Positions 36,384 to 42,659 of a stretch of 64,000 nt of DNA are shown in pieces. How positions within the stretch are numbered: the first letter of the stretch is position 1; each line of letters begins with the position of its first letter. The notes beneath the pieces are model-generated. The model was not told the origin of the DNA. It searched no databases and saw only the letters and a list, made by a program, of their open reading frames with translations. A program made the position numbers and the translations under genes. Origin of the DNA: Actinostola sp. cb2023 (taxonomy: Eukaryota > Cnidaria > Anthozoa > Actiniaria > Actinostolidae); assembly GCA_033675265.1 (NCBI GenBank), contig JAUJYZ010001260.1, positions 789,501-853,500 on the forward strand. Direction: 5' to 3'.

Positions 36384-38366
36384 CTGCAAAGGGGGCTAAT
36401 CACTGCAAGACATGGGGGAATATCTAATAGATAGTTCTTACTTCCTTTCCTCTCTCTTTCCTTCAGTTCTTTCCTCCGTATCTCTTCCTTTTTTTCTTTC
36501 TTCCTTTCCCTCGTTCCTTCCTCCCTCTCTTTTCTCTTTTCTTCCCTTCCCTCTACATTTCGTTCCCCCTATCTCTCTGGCTTTCTTTCTTACTATTTCT
36601 TCCTTTCCCTCGTTCCTTCCTCCCTCTCTTTTCTCTTTTCTTCCCTTCCCTCTTTCCATTTCGTTCCCCCTATCTCTCTGGCTTTCTTTCTTACTATTTC
36701 TTCCTTTCCCTCGTTCCTTCCTCCCTCTCTTTCTCTCTTTTCTTCCCTTCCCTCTTTACATTTCGTTCCCCCTATCTCTCTGGCTTTCTTTCTTACTATT
36801 TCTTCCTTTCCCTCGTTCCTTCCTCCCTCTCTTTTCTCTTTTCTTCCCTTCCCTCTTTACATTTCGTTCCCCCTATCTCTCTGGCTTTCTTTCTTACTAT
36901 TTCTTCCTTTCCCTCGTTCCTTCCTCCCTCTCTTTCCTCTTTTCTTCCCCTTCCCTCTTTCCATTTCGTTCCTCCTATCTCTCTGGCTTTCTTTCTTACT
37001 ATTTCTTCCTTTCCCTCGTTCCTTCCTCCCTCTCTTTTCTCTTTTCTTCCCTTCCCTCTTTACATTTCGTTCCCCCTATCTCTCTGGCTTTCTTTCTTAC
37101 TATTTCTTCCTTTCCCTCGTTCCTTCCTCCCTCTCTTTTCTCTTTTCTTCCTTTCCCTCTTTCCATTTCGTTCCCCCTATCTCTCTGGCTTTCTTTCTTA
37201 CTATTTCTTCCTTTCCCTCGTTCCTTCCTCCCTCTCTTTCCTCTTTTCTTCCCTTCCCTCTTTACATTTCGTTCCCCCTATCTCTCTGGCTTTCTTTCTT
37301 ACTATTTCTTCCTTTCCCTCGTTCCTTCCTCCCTCTCTTTTCTCTTTTCTTCCCTTCCCTCTTTACATTTCGTTCCCCCTATCTCTCTGGCTTTCTTTCT
37401 TACTATTTCTTCCTTTCCCTCGTTCCTTCCTCCCTCTCTTTCCTCTTTTCTTCCCTTCCCTCTTTCCATTTCGTTCCCCCTATCTCTCTGGCTTTCTTTC
37501 TTACTATTTCTTCCTTTCCCTCGTTCCTTCCTCCCTCTCTTTCCTCTTTTCTTCCCTTCCCTCTTTCCATTTCGTTCCCCCTATCTCTCTGGCTTTCTTT
37601 CTTACTATTTCTTCCTTTCCGTTAGTTTCTCTCTCGTTTTCGTTGATGTTCAGTTCTTTTGTTTTAGGGACAGTACGATAGATTACCACCAAGCCTGGCA
37701 CGCTTCTCGCCATCTGATGCCGACATCATTATCTTTACTGGTTATTCTATGCAAAGAGCCGTGCATTTTTATAGCTTATCGCAACGAAAAGTACGTATTT
37801 CTACAATTTTTGTCCTCTCTCCCCAAGGTGTCGCCTAGCTTTCTGCAGTCTTTAATTGAAACAATGTTGATAACATTCAAATGGTTTCTCGTTTGATATT
37901 TGTTATTCAGATTGTGCGCACAGCAGCTCTGACACACTGGGCCACGTCAATGGATGTCTCTCCCAAGGGCAACCTTATAGCCCTCGGTACTCAAGGTACT
38001 GACCATATTCAATAGTCGTTTTCGTATGAGTGAGAAACCTACGGTAGCGACACTCAAATGGCTTCCTTTCTGAACCAATCAAAAGCGTGCATATGCATCA
38101 TCCAATCAAACTCTTTCAATACGGCAAGGTGCGGGAACTTTCCCACTCATACGAAAATGACTCTATGTTCTTATTGTATCAACTTTTTTATTATCGTTTT
38201 ACGAATTTCAGAACGTCTGGTTCAGATGATGGACTACGATGAAGGAAGGTTCCAAGACTTCGTTGGACACAGTGATGCTGTTACCAAAGTTTGTTTCTCA
38301 CCGTCTGGCAAGTTACTGTATACTGCGAGTTACTTGACGTTACTTGCCTGGACAGTAGTTGTATAA
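9584..38366 (+). CDS. WDR90: WDR90 / POC16 orthologue, 36 exons, about 1822 aa
   Basis: Centriole and ciliary-base WD40 protein of the centriole inner scaffold. Exons: 9584-9596, 9926-10017, 10169-10487, 10825-11267, 12874-12996, 13234-13278, 13528-13596, 13952-14062, 14298-14443, 14960-15017, 15595-15713, 17286-17441, 18055-18272, 18859-18929, 19241-19619, 20842-21029, 21547-21708, 22500-22628, 23037-23167, 24469-24739, 25443-25674, 26152-26357, 27134-27400, 29122-29166, 29652-29724, 30988-31059, 31442-31553, 32199-32286, 32352-32441, 33128-33250, 33660-33912, 34334-34461, 36143-36316, 37668-37790, 37911-37995, 38212-38366. All junction phases agree and the total is 5469 nt. The N-terminus is a CFAP20/DUF667-like domain (exons 2-4; [41 protein letters not shown]), followed by many WD40 blades (for example [33 protein letters not shown]). 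Vertebrate WDR90 is about 1750 aa. The least certain points are the exon 20 acceptor, the GTTCTT donor of exon 22, and the C-terminal eight codons, which lie in a tandem repeat. Confidence 0.92.
10553..10690. repeat. MITE, TAGAGTCATTTTCGTA family, in WDR90 intron 3
   Basis: TAGAGTCATTTTCGTAGGAG at the left and its inverted form CTCATACGAAAATAACTCTA at the right, with a small internal palindrome (ACGGCATGAATCATGCC). Related copies are at about 8665-8705 (fragment) and 38012-38168. Confidence 0.7.
11287..12590. repeat. Minisatellite, about 17-bp unit ACACCTCTCTAAGACAG (WDR90 intron 4)
   Basis: About 70 degenerate copies of ACACCTCTCTAAGACAG. After 12385 the array grades into longer units that also occur, in reverse orientation, on both sides of the LINE at 19720-20680 (GACCAGACAAAGGTGTCTGT). 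The array therefore seems to have grown from the end of a dispersed repeat. Confidence 0.9.
13280..13497. repeat. Tandem repeat, three units of about 58-62 bp (WDR90 intron 6)
   Basis: Three near-identical copies containing CATCTGTACATCTGTAAACT and CTACCGGGATATATGGTACA, immediately after exon 6. Confidence 0.85.
13635..13920. repeat. MITE, GTGACTTGTGATC family, in WDR90 intron 7
   Basis: GACTTGTGATCAAAATACAA at the left and the inverted form at the right (TTTGGATCACAAGTCACTTA). The subterminal AATTCTCCTTTGGAATTCAA is also inverted. Partial relatives lie near 17580-17630, 18700-18740 and 63300-63400, so this is a dispersed family. Confidence 0.7.
14482..14659. repeat. MITE with TAGTAGAAACCAACTA ends (WDR90 intron 9)
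   Basis: TAGTAGAAACCAACTAACAT at the left is mirrored by TATGCTAGTTGGTTTCTACTA at the right. The interior holds GCAATCTGATTGGCTAACG, similar to other elements in this window. Confidence 0.75.
14666..14767. repeat. Hairpin MITE directly next to the previous one
   Basis: TTAGACTAC at the left and GTAGTCTAA at the right, with long imperfect arms (GAGTTCAAATAGTCAAC opposite GTTGACTATTGACTC). About 100 bp, noncoding. Confidence 0.65.
15060..15322. repeat. MITE with CCTATTTCAAAAAAGGTTGT ends (WDR90 intron 10)
   Basis: The left end CCTATTTCAAAAAAGGTTGT and the right end ACAACCTTTTTTGAAATAGG are perfect inverted repeats. Subterminal GAACTGCATTATG and CATAATGCAGTTC are inverted too. Confidence 0.8.
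15832..15945. repeat. ATT/TAA microsatellite
   Basis: About 30 tandem ATT triplets. It directly adjoins the 3' side of the minus-strand tRNA-like repeat, as expected for a SINE tail. Confidence 0.85.
15946..16112 (-). repeat. tRNA-derived SINE (tRNA-like head 16107-16027)
   Basis: The minus strand starts with a 7-bp acceptor-stem half GCCTCGG (16107-16101), an A box TAGCTCAGTGGGTAGTGC, a T arm GTGGGTTCGAATCCCGC and the closing acceptor half TCGAGGC. The part between the D and T arms is about 9 nt too long for a normal anticodon and variable region, and no CCA or terminator context is clear. A body then leads into a TAA microsatellite. A degenerate tRNA gene is the alternative. Confidence 0.6.
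16180..16960. repeat. Large ATT/TTTA microsatellite cluster (WDR90 intron 11)
   Basis: Long runs of TTA, TTAT and TTTA interrupted around 16390-16500 by a short less repetitive stretch. It contains two copies of TCTTATTTGTAATTTGTTTTGAGGAAT, at about 16478 and 16616, which resemble LINE 3' ends next to their tails. Open frames here are low-complexity artefacts. Confidence 0.8.
16945..17130. repeat. Dispersed repeat, copy 1 (second copy 23580-23770)
   Basis: Shares ordered phrases with 23580-23770: TTCATGA then AATAGAAATCATA, TTTGCAT, GATTTTCTCGG, AAACT and GTCAGATACAATATTC. The two copies are diverged and the ends are not defined. Confidence 0.55.
17132..17222. repeat. Hairpin (AGATACAATATTCG arms)
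   Basis: AGATACAATA...GATCTGTATGGGATTTACAAA opposes TTTGTAAATCCCATACAGATC...ATTGTATCT. It lies in the intron just 63 bp before WDR90 exon 12. Confidence 0.7.
17745..17968. repeat. MITE with AGGGAGTTT ends (WDR90 intron 12)
   Basis: AGGGAGTTTAAGATTTACAA and the inverted TTGCAAATCTTAAAACTCCCT. Subterminal GACGTCAACCGGAAG and TTCCGGTTGACGTC are inverted as well. Confidence 0.75.
18945..19190. repeat. CATC/CATT microsatellite (WDR90 intron 14)
   Basis: CCATCCAT and TCATTCAT tetranucleotides over about 240 bp. It begins about 20 bp after the exon 14 donor. The same type is enlarged in intron 25. Confidence 0.85.
19690..19777. repeat. About 58-bp repeat unit flanking the LINE (left side)
   Basis: GCAGCAGGGACCAGACAAAG followed by GTGTCTGTCTTAGAGAGTG and TTTATAGTAAAACAGTG occurs here and again at about 20587-20645, on the other side of the LINE fragment. 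The LINE thus sits within a small tandem array. The sequence is related to the intron 4 minisatellite. Confidence 0.75.
19778..20586 (-). mobile_element. 5'-truncated LINE with reverse transcriptase C-terminus
   Basis: The minus-strand frame from about 20560 to 20008 encodes the end of a non-LTR retrotransposon reverse transcriptase. Visible are a thumb region with [44 protein letters not shown] and, near the end, GSVLWNKIP, a common LINE C-terminal motif. The TAATCAATCAATCAATC run at the 3' end is a microsatellite tail of the CR1/L2 kind. The catalytic core is absent, so the copy is dead. It lies in WDR90 intron 15 in antisense orientation. Confidence 0.8.
21126..21240. mobile_element. Mutator-like MITE with 9-bp target duplication
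   Basis: The element 21135-21231 begins TAGCCTCCTATGCAGACG and ends with the inverted GTCTGCTTAGGAGGCTA. Both sides are flanked by an exact 9-bp direct repeat, CACCAAATG (21126-21134 and 21232-21240). Nine-bp duplications are characteristic of Mutator-like elements. Located in WDR90 intron 16. Confidence 0.8.
22133..22440. repeat. Composite hairpin element (AGAAATAGAAAACGAGGCAG family), copy 1
   Basis: The inner palindrome 22133-22282 has arms AAATAGAAAACGAGGCAGCG and CGAGTTTTCTATTTC. The sequence continues to about 22440, ending in AATCAGAGCGCGCGTTATAT. Part of it recurs in reverse orientation at 32849-33061. Located in WDR90 intron 17, close to exon 18. Confidence 0.7.
23199..23290. mobile_element. 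Second small MITE with an 11-bp target duplication
   Basis: The element 23210-23279 starts AGCCTCCCCCACAGACTC and ends GAGTCTGCGGGGGAGGCG, with the inner arms TAGGTGTTCTT and AAGAACACCTA. It is flanked by the exact direct repeat ACAACTATAAT. Its ends resemble the element at 21135 (GCCTCC...CAGAC), suggesting one Mutator-like family. WDR90 intron 19. Confidence 0.75.
23383..23610. repeat. Tandem duplication of about 113 bp
   Basis: AAAGGTACAGCCCAACCCC through TTCATTAATAATTCATGAGG is present twice in a row (about 23382 and 23495). It is continuous with the dispersed repeat to about 23770. Confidence 0.8.
23950..24060. repeat. CGTATAAGCCGCAC-type element between 41-bp direct repeats
   Basis: The sequence ATACCGTATTCACCGGCGTA begins a motif known as a widespread DNA-transposon terminus in animals, with two GATAAGCCGCAC-like units. 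It is bracketed by two direct copies of a sequence containing CGTAATAACTAGGATTTAAA (about 23926 and 24062). Confidence 0.5.
24209..24451. mobile_element. MITE ending 17 bp before WDR90 exon 20
   Basis: AGAGAGATTTAGCAAACACG at the left and CGTGTTTGCTAAATCACTCT at the right are inverted, followed inward by CGACGTGA and TCACGTCG. The right end lies 17 bp from the proposed exon 20 acceptor at 24468, so the branch-point region of this intron overlaps transposon sequence. Confidence 0.8.
24756..25320. repeat. Minisatellite, 22-bp unit GTCAGTAAGTGGTTGGTAAG (WDR90 intron 20)
   Basis: About 25 copies of a 22-bp unit begin about 20 bp after the exon 20 donor. Each unit contains two donor-like motifs, CAGTAAGT and TGGTAAGG. 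Confidence 0.92.
26656..27080. repeat. CAT/ATC microsatellites and CTTGTCTTTGCCATGATTAC repeats (WDR90 intron 22)
   Basis: A CAT run at 26656-26687, then from 26813 five to six copies of CTTGTCTTTGCCATGATTAC (some lacking GTCTTTG) separated by ATC runs, with a GATA run near 26933. No coding signal. Confidence 0.8.
27571..27721. repeat. Hairpin MITE (WDR90 intron 23)
   Basis: Arms of about 60 bp: AAAGTTAGTCACCCG and AGCTTCGAAGGTGAGACC at the left, inverted GGTCTCACCTTCGAAGCTTT and CGGGTGACTAACTTTAT at the right. Confidence 0.8.
27722..29045. repeat. Tandem array, about 121-bp unit, 11 copies (WDR90 intron 23)
   Basis: The units contain CATGTATCATCATCTACACA, CAGTCCCATAATTCTCTGCA and CATCCCTGCACCCAGTAGTC. 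Every unit has an internal short palindrome, GTTAGCAG...CTGCTAAC. Copies are over 95 percent alike by eye, so the amplification is recent. Confidence 0.92.
29735..30645. repeat. Minisatellite, about 24-bp unit CCATTTACCCATCCATCTAT (WDR90 intron 25)
   Basis: About 37 copies of TTTGTCCATTTACCCATYCA with C/T variants. It keeps long frames open on both strands by composition and starts 10 bp after the exon 25 donor. Confidence 0.92.
31097..31318. repeat. Minisatellite, 17-bp unit CCAACAGAGATCTAGTG (WDR90 intron 26)
   Basis: About 13 essentially identical copies. It starts about 40 bp after exon 26. Confidence 0.95.
31726..31905. repeat. Left arm of an inverted repeat around WDR90 exons 28 and 29
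   Basis: This segment (ATGCGCTCTGTGCCGC, GAGGAAACCGTAGGCTCA, AGGTTCCTTTTGAATGTAC) is present in reverse complement at 32689-32848. The two arms, about 160 bp each, enclose exons 28 (32199-32286) and 29 (32352-32441). Confidence 0.85.
32035..32155 (+). repeat. tRNA-like SINE fragment
   Basis: A-box-like GTGTAGCTGAATGGTTAGGC near the start and B-box-like GAGATCGAGCC near 32136. The spacing is too long for a tRNA gene. Confidence 0.35.
32689..32848. repeat. Right arm of the inverted repeat around WDR90 exons 28 and 29
   Basis: Reverse-complement counterpart of 31726-31905 (GTACATTCAAAAGGAACCT, TGAGCCTACGGTTTCCTC, GCGGCACAGAGTGCATGCG). Confidence 0.85.
32849..33061. repeat. Truncated composite hairpin element, copy 2
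   Basis: Inverted relative to 22133-22440. It includes AAAGAAATAGAAAACGAGGC and TCTATCGAGTTATAGAAGCA and stops abruptly after GCACGAGGCGT, so the second half of the palindrome is missing. It ends 67 bp before exon 30. Confidence 0.75.
33959..34129. mobile_element. MITE with CAGTGGAACCTCTATATAA ends and TA flanks
   Basis: 33961-34127 has terminal inverted repeats, CAGTGGAACCTCTATATAA at the left and TTATATAGAGGTTCCACTG at the right, each flanked by TA. The CAGTxGAACCTCTAT terminus and TA target are typical of the pogo/Tigger branch of Tc1-mariner elements. WDR90 intron 31. Confidence 0.8.
34411..35031 (+). repeat. Nine-copy 69-bp repeat duplicating the exon 32 3' end and donor
   Basis: The first unit is the real end of WDR90 exon 32 plus the first 18 bp of its intron (donor at 34462). 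Eight further copies follow at exactly 69-bp spacing (34480, 34549, ...), each with the same AAGGGTAAGTAG donor. The unit is 23 codons, in frame, stop-free, and encodes variants of [17 protein letters not shown]. Copies 4, 6 and 8 read GT instead of GA before P. The frame ends at TAG 35041. Use of a later donor would add 23 residues per unit with no frame change. Confidence 0.93.
35160..35949. repeat. Composite CCTCTATTAAGCGGCC repeat region with nested MITEs
   Basis: CCTCTATTAAGCGGCCACC is repeated at the left (35163-35240), and related inverted sequence ends at TAATAGAGGTTGGACTGTA (about 35949). It resembles an enlarged pogo-like element. Between these lies another element, 35245-35798, bounded by GACTCCAACATA and TATGTTGGAGTC. 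WDR90 intron 32. Confidence 0.65.
35390..35680. repeat. Long palindrome nested in the composite element
   Basis: Arms of about 130 bp include AGATTGTCATAATTTTGTCTG and its inverse, and the inner AATCTCTCGACTGCAAGTTG opposite CAACTTGCAGTCGAGAGATT. Outer phrases ATTGTCCTC and GAGGACAAT are also inverted. This is at least the third nesting level. Confidence 0.8.
36335..36383. repeat. Poly-G run of about 49 bp (WDR90 intron 33)
   Basis: Uninterrupted G run 20 bp after the exon 33 donor. It could fold as G-quadruplex; its true length is doubtful because such runs are prone to sequencing and assembly error. Confidence 0.85.
36430..37625. repeat. Polypyrimidine tandem array, about 101-bp unit (WDR90 intron 33)
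   Basis: About 11 copies of a unit containing CTTTCTTACTATTTCTTCCT, CCCTCGTTCCTTCCTCCCTC and CATTTCGTTCCCCCTATCTC. The plus strand is over 90 percent pyrimidine for 1.2 kb, a candidate for triplex (H-DNA) formation. The long open frame is compositional. Confidence 0.92.
38012..38168. repeat. MITE, TAGAGTCATTTTCGTA family, in WDR90 intron 35
   Basis: AATAGTCGTTTTCGTATGAG at the left, CTCATACGAAAATGACTCTA at the right. It fills most of the short intron between exons 35 and 36. Confidence 0.75.
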
Positions 38367-38700
38367 TAATATACCCAGCGCACTGACTTGCCTGGACAGT
38401 GGTTGTATAGTATACTCAGCGCACTGACTTGCCTGGACAGTAGTTGTATAGTATACCCAGCGCACTGAGTTGTATAGTATACCCAGCGCACTGACTTGCC
38501 TGGACAGTAGTTGTATAGTATACCCAGCGCACTGACTTGCCTGGACAGTGGTTGTATAGTATACCCAGCGCACCGACTTGCCTGGACAGTGGTTGTATAG
38601 TATACCCAGCATACCGACTTGCCTGGACAGTGGTTGTATAGTATACCCAGCGCACCGACTTGCCTGGACAGTGGTTGTATAGTATACCCAGCGCACCATC
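38336..38700 (+). repeat. 41-bp minisatellite starting in the WDR90 stop region
   Basis: About eight copies of ACTTGCCTGGACAGTGGTTG plus TATAGTATACCCAGCGCACTG. The first copy includes the last coding codons (L-A-W-T-V-V-V) and the TAA stop; later copies form the presumed 3'UTR. Confidence 0.88.
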
Positions 38701-39331
38701 ATTCGGACTGCATAGACTATTCAATTATGAAGAGAAATGTATATCCTTTGCATTTAGTCCTCCCTATTTCTAACCCACCACTATCTTGTTCTCCTGTAAT
38801 TGCAAACCTTCCAGCTGGACTCAGCATGTGTAAATATGTAAATAGATGTTGTACTACAGTTGGAAATTGCTGTCAGTACGTTCTCACAACAAAAGAAATG
38901 CATTAAAATACCCTTCTATGAAACACACTACACTAGCCGAGATAACAGCCGCCTGTCATCGCATTCATCGATTCCTCGCCCTCCTCTAGGCTAACTACAA
39001 GACAGACTACTTACTACAAGGACAACCAAAAAAGGAAAAAATTAAATAAGTGGGAAATGTCATTTGCTCTCCAATTCTTGTAAAGAAAAAGCTTTACAGA
39101 TCAAATCCAAAACCTTATTTTGTTGATTTCTTCCCACCCTTTTCAAGGTATTAGAAATACAGTACTTGTTACATTCTCTAGTAAGATTGTTTAGTGATGA
39201 AACTTTCATGGCCCATCAGTGTCTGCAGTAAGAAACATTTATTTTTCAGCCAACATTTCACAAAGGATTTCAAATTTTACCAAACAACGAAACTTGAAGG
39301 AAAGAAATTACAACCATGACTTTGTAACTAT
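38701..39331. other. Spacer between the converging WDR90 and SNU13 genes
   Basis: No coding signal. It should hold the WDR90 3'UTR end; only weak poly(A)-signal candidates (CATTAAAAT near 38902, AATTAAATAAG near 39040) are seen. Confidence 0.5.
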
Positions 39332-39337
39332 TTTATT
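39332..39337 (-). terminator. SNU13 poly(A) signal
   Basis: AATAAA on the minus strand, 34 bp downstream of the SNU13 stop codon. Confidence 0.65.
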
Positions 39338-39370
39338 AGGAATAACAAGATTATAAAGTCAGCATTACAC

Positions 39371-42300
39371 TTAGATGAGAAGTTTTTCAATGCTTTGTTG
39401 CAGTGACTGGATTTGTGATTTTATCTGCGAACCTTCGTTAGCAGTAACTGCACAGGCAATAACTGGTCTTGTAACACCACAGGCACGACCCAGTGCAGCC
39501 TTGGAACGTACGAAGACATAGGAGACGTTCTGAAATACAATCAACTTTGTGTTACAACTATGATCAAGTATTGAAGATAGGTTGGTGACAAACCAACTGC
39601 CTACATTTAACAATATTAAACATTTATTGGATGAGGTTTTGATGATATCCAGAATTATCAAATGATTGTAGAGGTAAGTGTTATTTGTTAATAACATTTG
39701 CCGAGAAATTGATAATTTGGATATCATCAAAACCGAATTCAATAATTGTTTTATTATACATTGTCTATATGTGGATTGACTCATATGGTGTTTATTTTAC
39801 CTTATCTTCACATAACAGTGGTAAGTGAAGGAGGATTTCCAGAGGCTCTGTATCAGCAGCCATTACTATGAACTCTGCTATGCCTCTATTCAGACACTTG
39901 GTGGCTAAAAGATATAACCATTAGCAAATCACTTGTATAATGGTGTATGGTACAATTGGACATCCACCTTACCATCATTTGCATTACTACATGACGTAAG
40001 ATTGCAATAGGCGACTTGCATGATGGCGTCATATACTACAAGTACCAGAATGCTTTTCCCATTTTCTTTTGTTAGATAATTAGCACCAATTGTCTTACTA
40101 TTCTCATGAGGGAATAAAAATCTGAATAAGAAAGAGAATTCTGGTACTTGTAGTAAAACAACGTCATCATGCAAGTCGCCTATTACATGTAGACTCAAGA
40201 CATCAATGAAGTCATTTCAGCATATTTGATGTTTATGATTGACAGACTTGTCAGTCTCATAGTAATGCAAACTGGTATTATGGACAATTCAATACAGACG
40301 ATGTTTTTCGTCCTTGCACCGTATGTCATCTTTTAAATAACCCACTTAATTTGTACTCATCATTTATATGGACATTTTCTATGGTCCCAAAGGTGTCGAT
40401 AATAATGAGGTTCTGCTATAATGTATTTCAAAGTCCTATTACCTTCATTTGCTCCTTTCCTCAGCTGTTTGTAGTTGACAGACTGTTGTATCAGGTCTAA
40501 CAGCTTTGTTGAAAGCTGAGGATCTGCTAGTGGATAAGCTTTAGGGTTTACTTCATCAGAACTCTGCAGGAGATTTAATTATGTGTTCATTTCTCATTGT
40601 ACATGTATACCAAGAAAACTTGCAACTAATTCAGCCAATAAATCACTCGAACCCAGTCTTCCAACGTTTGCCACAGACAGTGATAAAATGATATTATTAT
40701 TCCTAATGCCACATGATGTCATTTTATAATCAGACAATACAAACACTCGGCAAAACAGGCCTCCCATAGAGTGGCCCCCCAGATTATGTGTAGCCCTTTG
40801 ACTTTCGTCTCTTTGCATCCGCAGAATAATAATATGAAACAACCAGGAGGGTGAAAAATGGACACATTTTTATTAAATTGAGTATACATTTATACGTCTA
40901 CAATACTATGTTTTCGCATTAGACAAGGAACCATTTGATTTGAAGGTATTTAATACCCCATTCACACCAAGGCTTAAACATGGTTTAAGGTGGTTTAACT
41001 AAACAGGTTCAGAAAATTATCTAGACGCCACGCAACATTTGGCACAAAACTGCTGGTAAACTGTCCTTTATGTTGCACAGTATAAATTCCAGGTAGTTTG
41101 ATTATTGTGAAATTCAATGTCCTCGAATTAGAGAAGTGAGAATAAACTTATACCCCGTTCACACCAAGGCTTAAACATGGTTTAAGGTGGTTTAACTAAA
41201 CAGGGTTAGAAAATTATTTACAGACGCCATGGAACTTTTGGCACAAAACTGCTAGTGAAACTGTCCTTTATGTTGCACAGTATAAATTCCAGGTAGTTTG
41301 ATTCTTGTGAAATTAAATGCCCTCGAATTAAAGAAGCGAGAATCAACCTAGTTTAACTAAACAAGGTTTGGTGTGAATGGGGTATTAGTTTAACTAAACA
41401 AGGTTTGATGTGAATGGGGTATAAGTTACATATCTTCGTTTGTTGCGATTTTTTGGCCCAATTTTTGCTGTATATAAAGACCGAATGCAATATAATGGTG
41501 GAATAATTTGCATAATCTGAGAAAAAATATGAATTTAATTAATATAATTTTTTGAAAGACCATACATAGTCTAGTAATACGTCAAAAGCCCATCAATTTA
41601 AATGAAACCTTATAACCATTTGAATTCTAGCAATTGCATGGAAACGAGGCTAGTCAGTCCAAAACTCAATTTCCCATACAAATCTTTGTGATTTCAATTC
41701 ACCGATTGGCCCCTAGAGCTCACGTGGTGTACTTCATGTACGTTACTGTCACCAAAATGTTCGTACATTGTCTGTGAATTGCCGTACAAACGCACTAACT
41801 TTTGTACAGTTTATCGACTCGATTTAGATGTGCGATCCTCTAAATATTAGCAAAATCTCGTTTATCAACCTTAGTTAAAATAGTTTTGCTAATATTTAGA
41901 GAATCGAAAAACTAAATCGAGTCGATAAACTGTACAAAAGTTAGTGCGTTTGTACGGCAATTCACGGAAAATGTACGAACATTTTGGTGACAGTAACATG
42001 AAGTACACCACGTGAGCTCTAGGGGCCAATCGGTGAATTCGCTATAACATTTTACGTTTTTGTAGAATCGCTCTAAAATTTAGGTTTGTTTTTATACTCT
42101 TTGAAACGATCGATGTACTATATTACTAACTACACAATAAATGATATTTACTGATTCCGCCATTACATTGTAGGCCAAGAGAATGAAAGTCACAGATTTG
42201 CGTCCACCGCATGCACCGAAAGCTACCGCCGAAAACTTTCATTCTTATTTACAAAAAAAATCATTATTTGCACAAAAAGGCACCTCATCACCCAAATGTA

Positions 42301-42642
42301 AGTTCCAAATCATCAGCACTGACCTCAACACATCTAGTTGGCATTTTTTTTACCTCACACTTCACGCTTTCGTCCACCATTTTTGAATTGGGACAAATAT
42401 TGCATTCGGTCTATGCTTAGCTAGAATACATCCACCGTCTCGACACAGTTCTCTTCTTAGACATATTCGCCAATGTTCTGATATATATTCGTTTTAATGA
42501 GTAATGTTGGTGGGATCACTGCAAATAATTTAGTTTTTGCCGACTCAATAACACGGGTGGACCATATCTGTCATAAGCTCGCCATGCGGCATGCCCGTTT
42601 AGAAAATCAATGTAAAAAGAACACCTAACAAAAACTTACCAT
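39371..42642 (-). CDS. SNU13: SNU13 (15.5K / NHP2L1) RNA-binding protein
   Basis: L7Ae-family kink-turn RNA-binding protein of the U4/U6.U5 tri-snRNP and of box C/D snoRNPs; nuclear. Coding exons on the minus strand: a start exon, then 40563-40443, 39904-39801 and 39529-39371. The protein shows [57 protein letters not shown] and [20 protein letters not shown], nearly identical to the family. Two start exons fit: ATG at 42642-42640 followed directly by a strong GTAAGT donor, giving 128 aa, the usual family length; or ATG at 42163-42161 (exon 42163-42152, M-A-E-S) with a weaker GTAAAT donor, giving 131 aa. I favour the first because of the donor, the length and because the second lies next to a large hairpin transposon. 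The first intron then spans four or more insertions. Confidence 0.93.
39985..40193. repeat. MITE in a SNU13 intron
   Basis: AATAGGCGACTTGCATGATG at the left and CATCATGCAAGTCGCCTATT at the right are inverted, as are ACTACAAGTACCAGAAT and ATTCTGGTACTTGTAGT. Confidence 0.82.
40955..41422. repeat. MITE with ACCCCATTCACACCAA ends, internally duplicated
   Basis: ATACCCCATTCACACCAAGG at the left; TTGGTGTGAATGGGGTATTA and TTGATGTGAATGGGGTATAA at the right. Two tandem copies of a segment of about 195 bp (CACACCAAGGCTTAAACATG at 40966 and 41160) lie inside, and the right terminus is also doubled, so this looks like two overlapping insertions of one element. Confidence 0.75.
41690..42045. repeat. Long hairpin element, arms of about 150 bp, in SNU13 5' region
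   Basis: CAATTCACCGATTGGCCCCT to CGATTTAGATGTGCGATCC at the left opposes its near-perfect inverse ending AGGGGCCAATCGGTGAATT. The inner AATATTAGCAAAA and TTTTGCTAATATT close the stem. One of the largest hairpins in the window. Confidence 0.88.
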
Positions 42643-42659
42643 TGTGATAGATGTTGGAT

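Noticed and set aside
36412..37896. 494-codon open frame rich in F, L, S and P
   Set aside because: It is the polypyrimidine tandem array read in one frame; only its last part overlaps WDR90 exon 34, and in a different frame.
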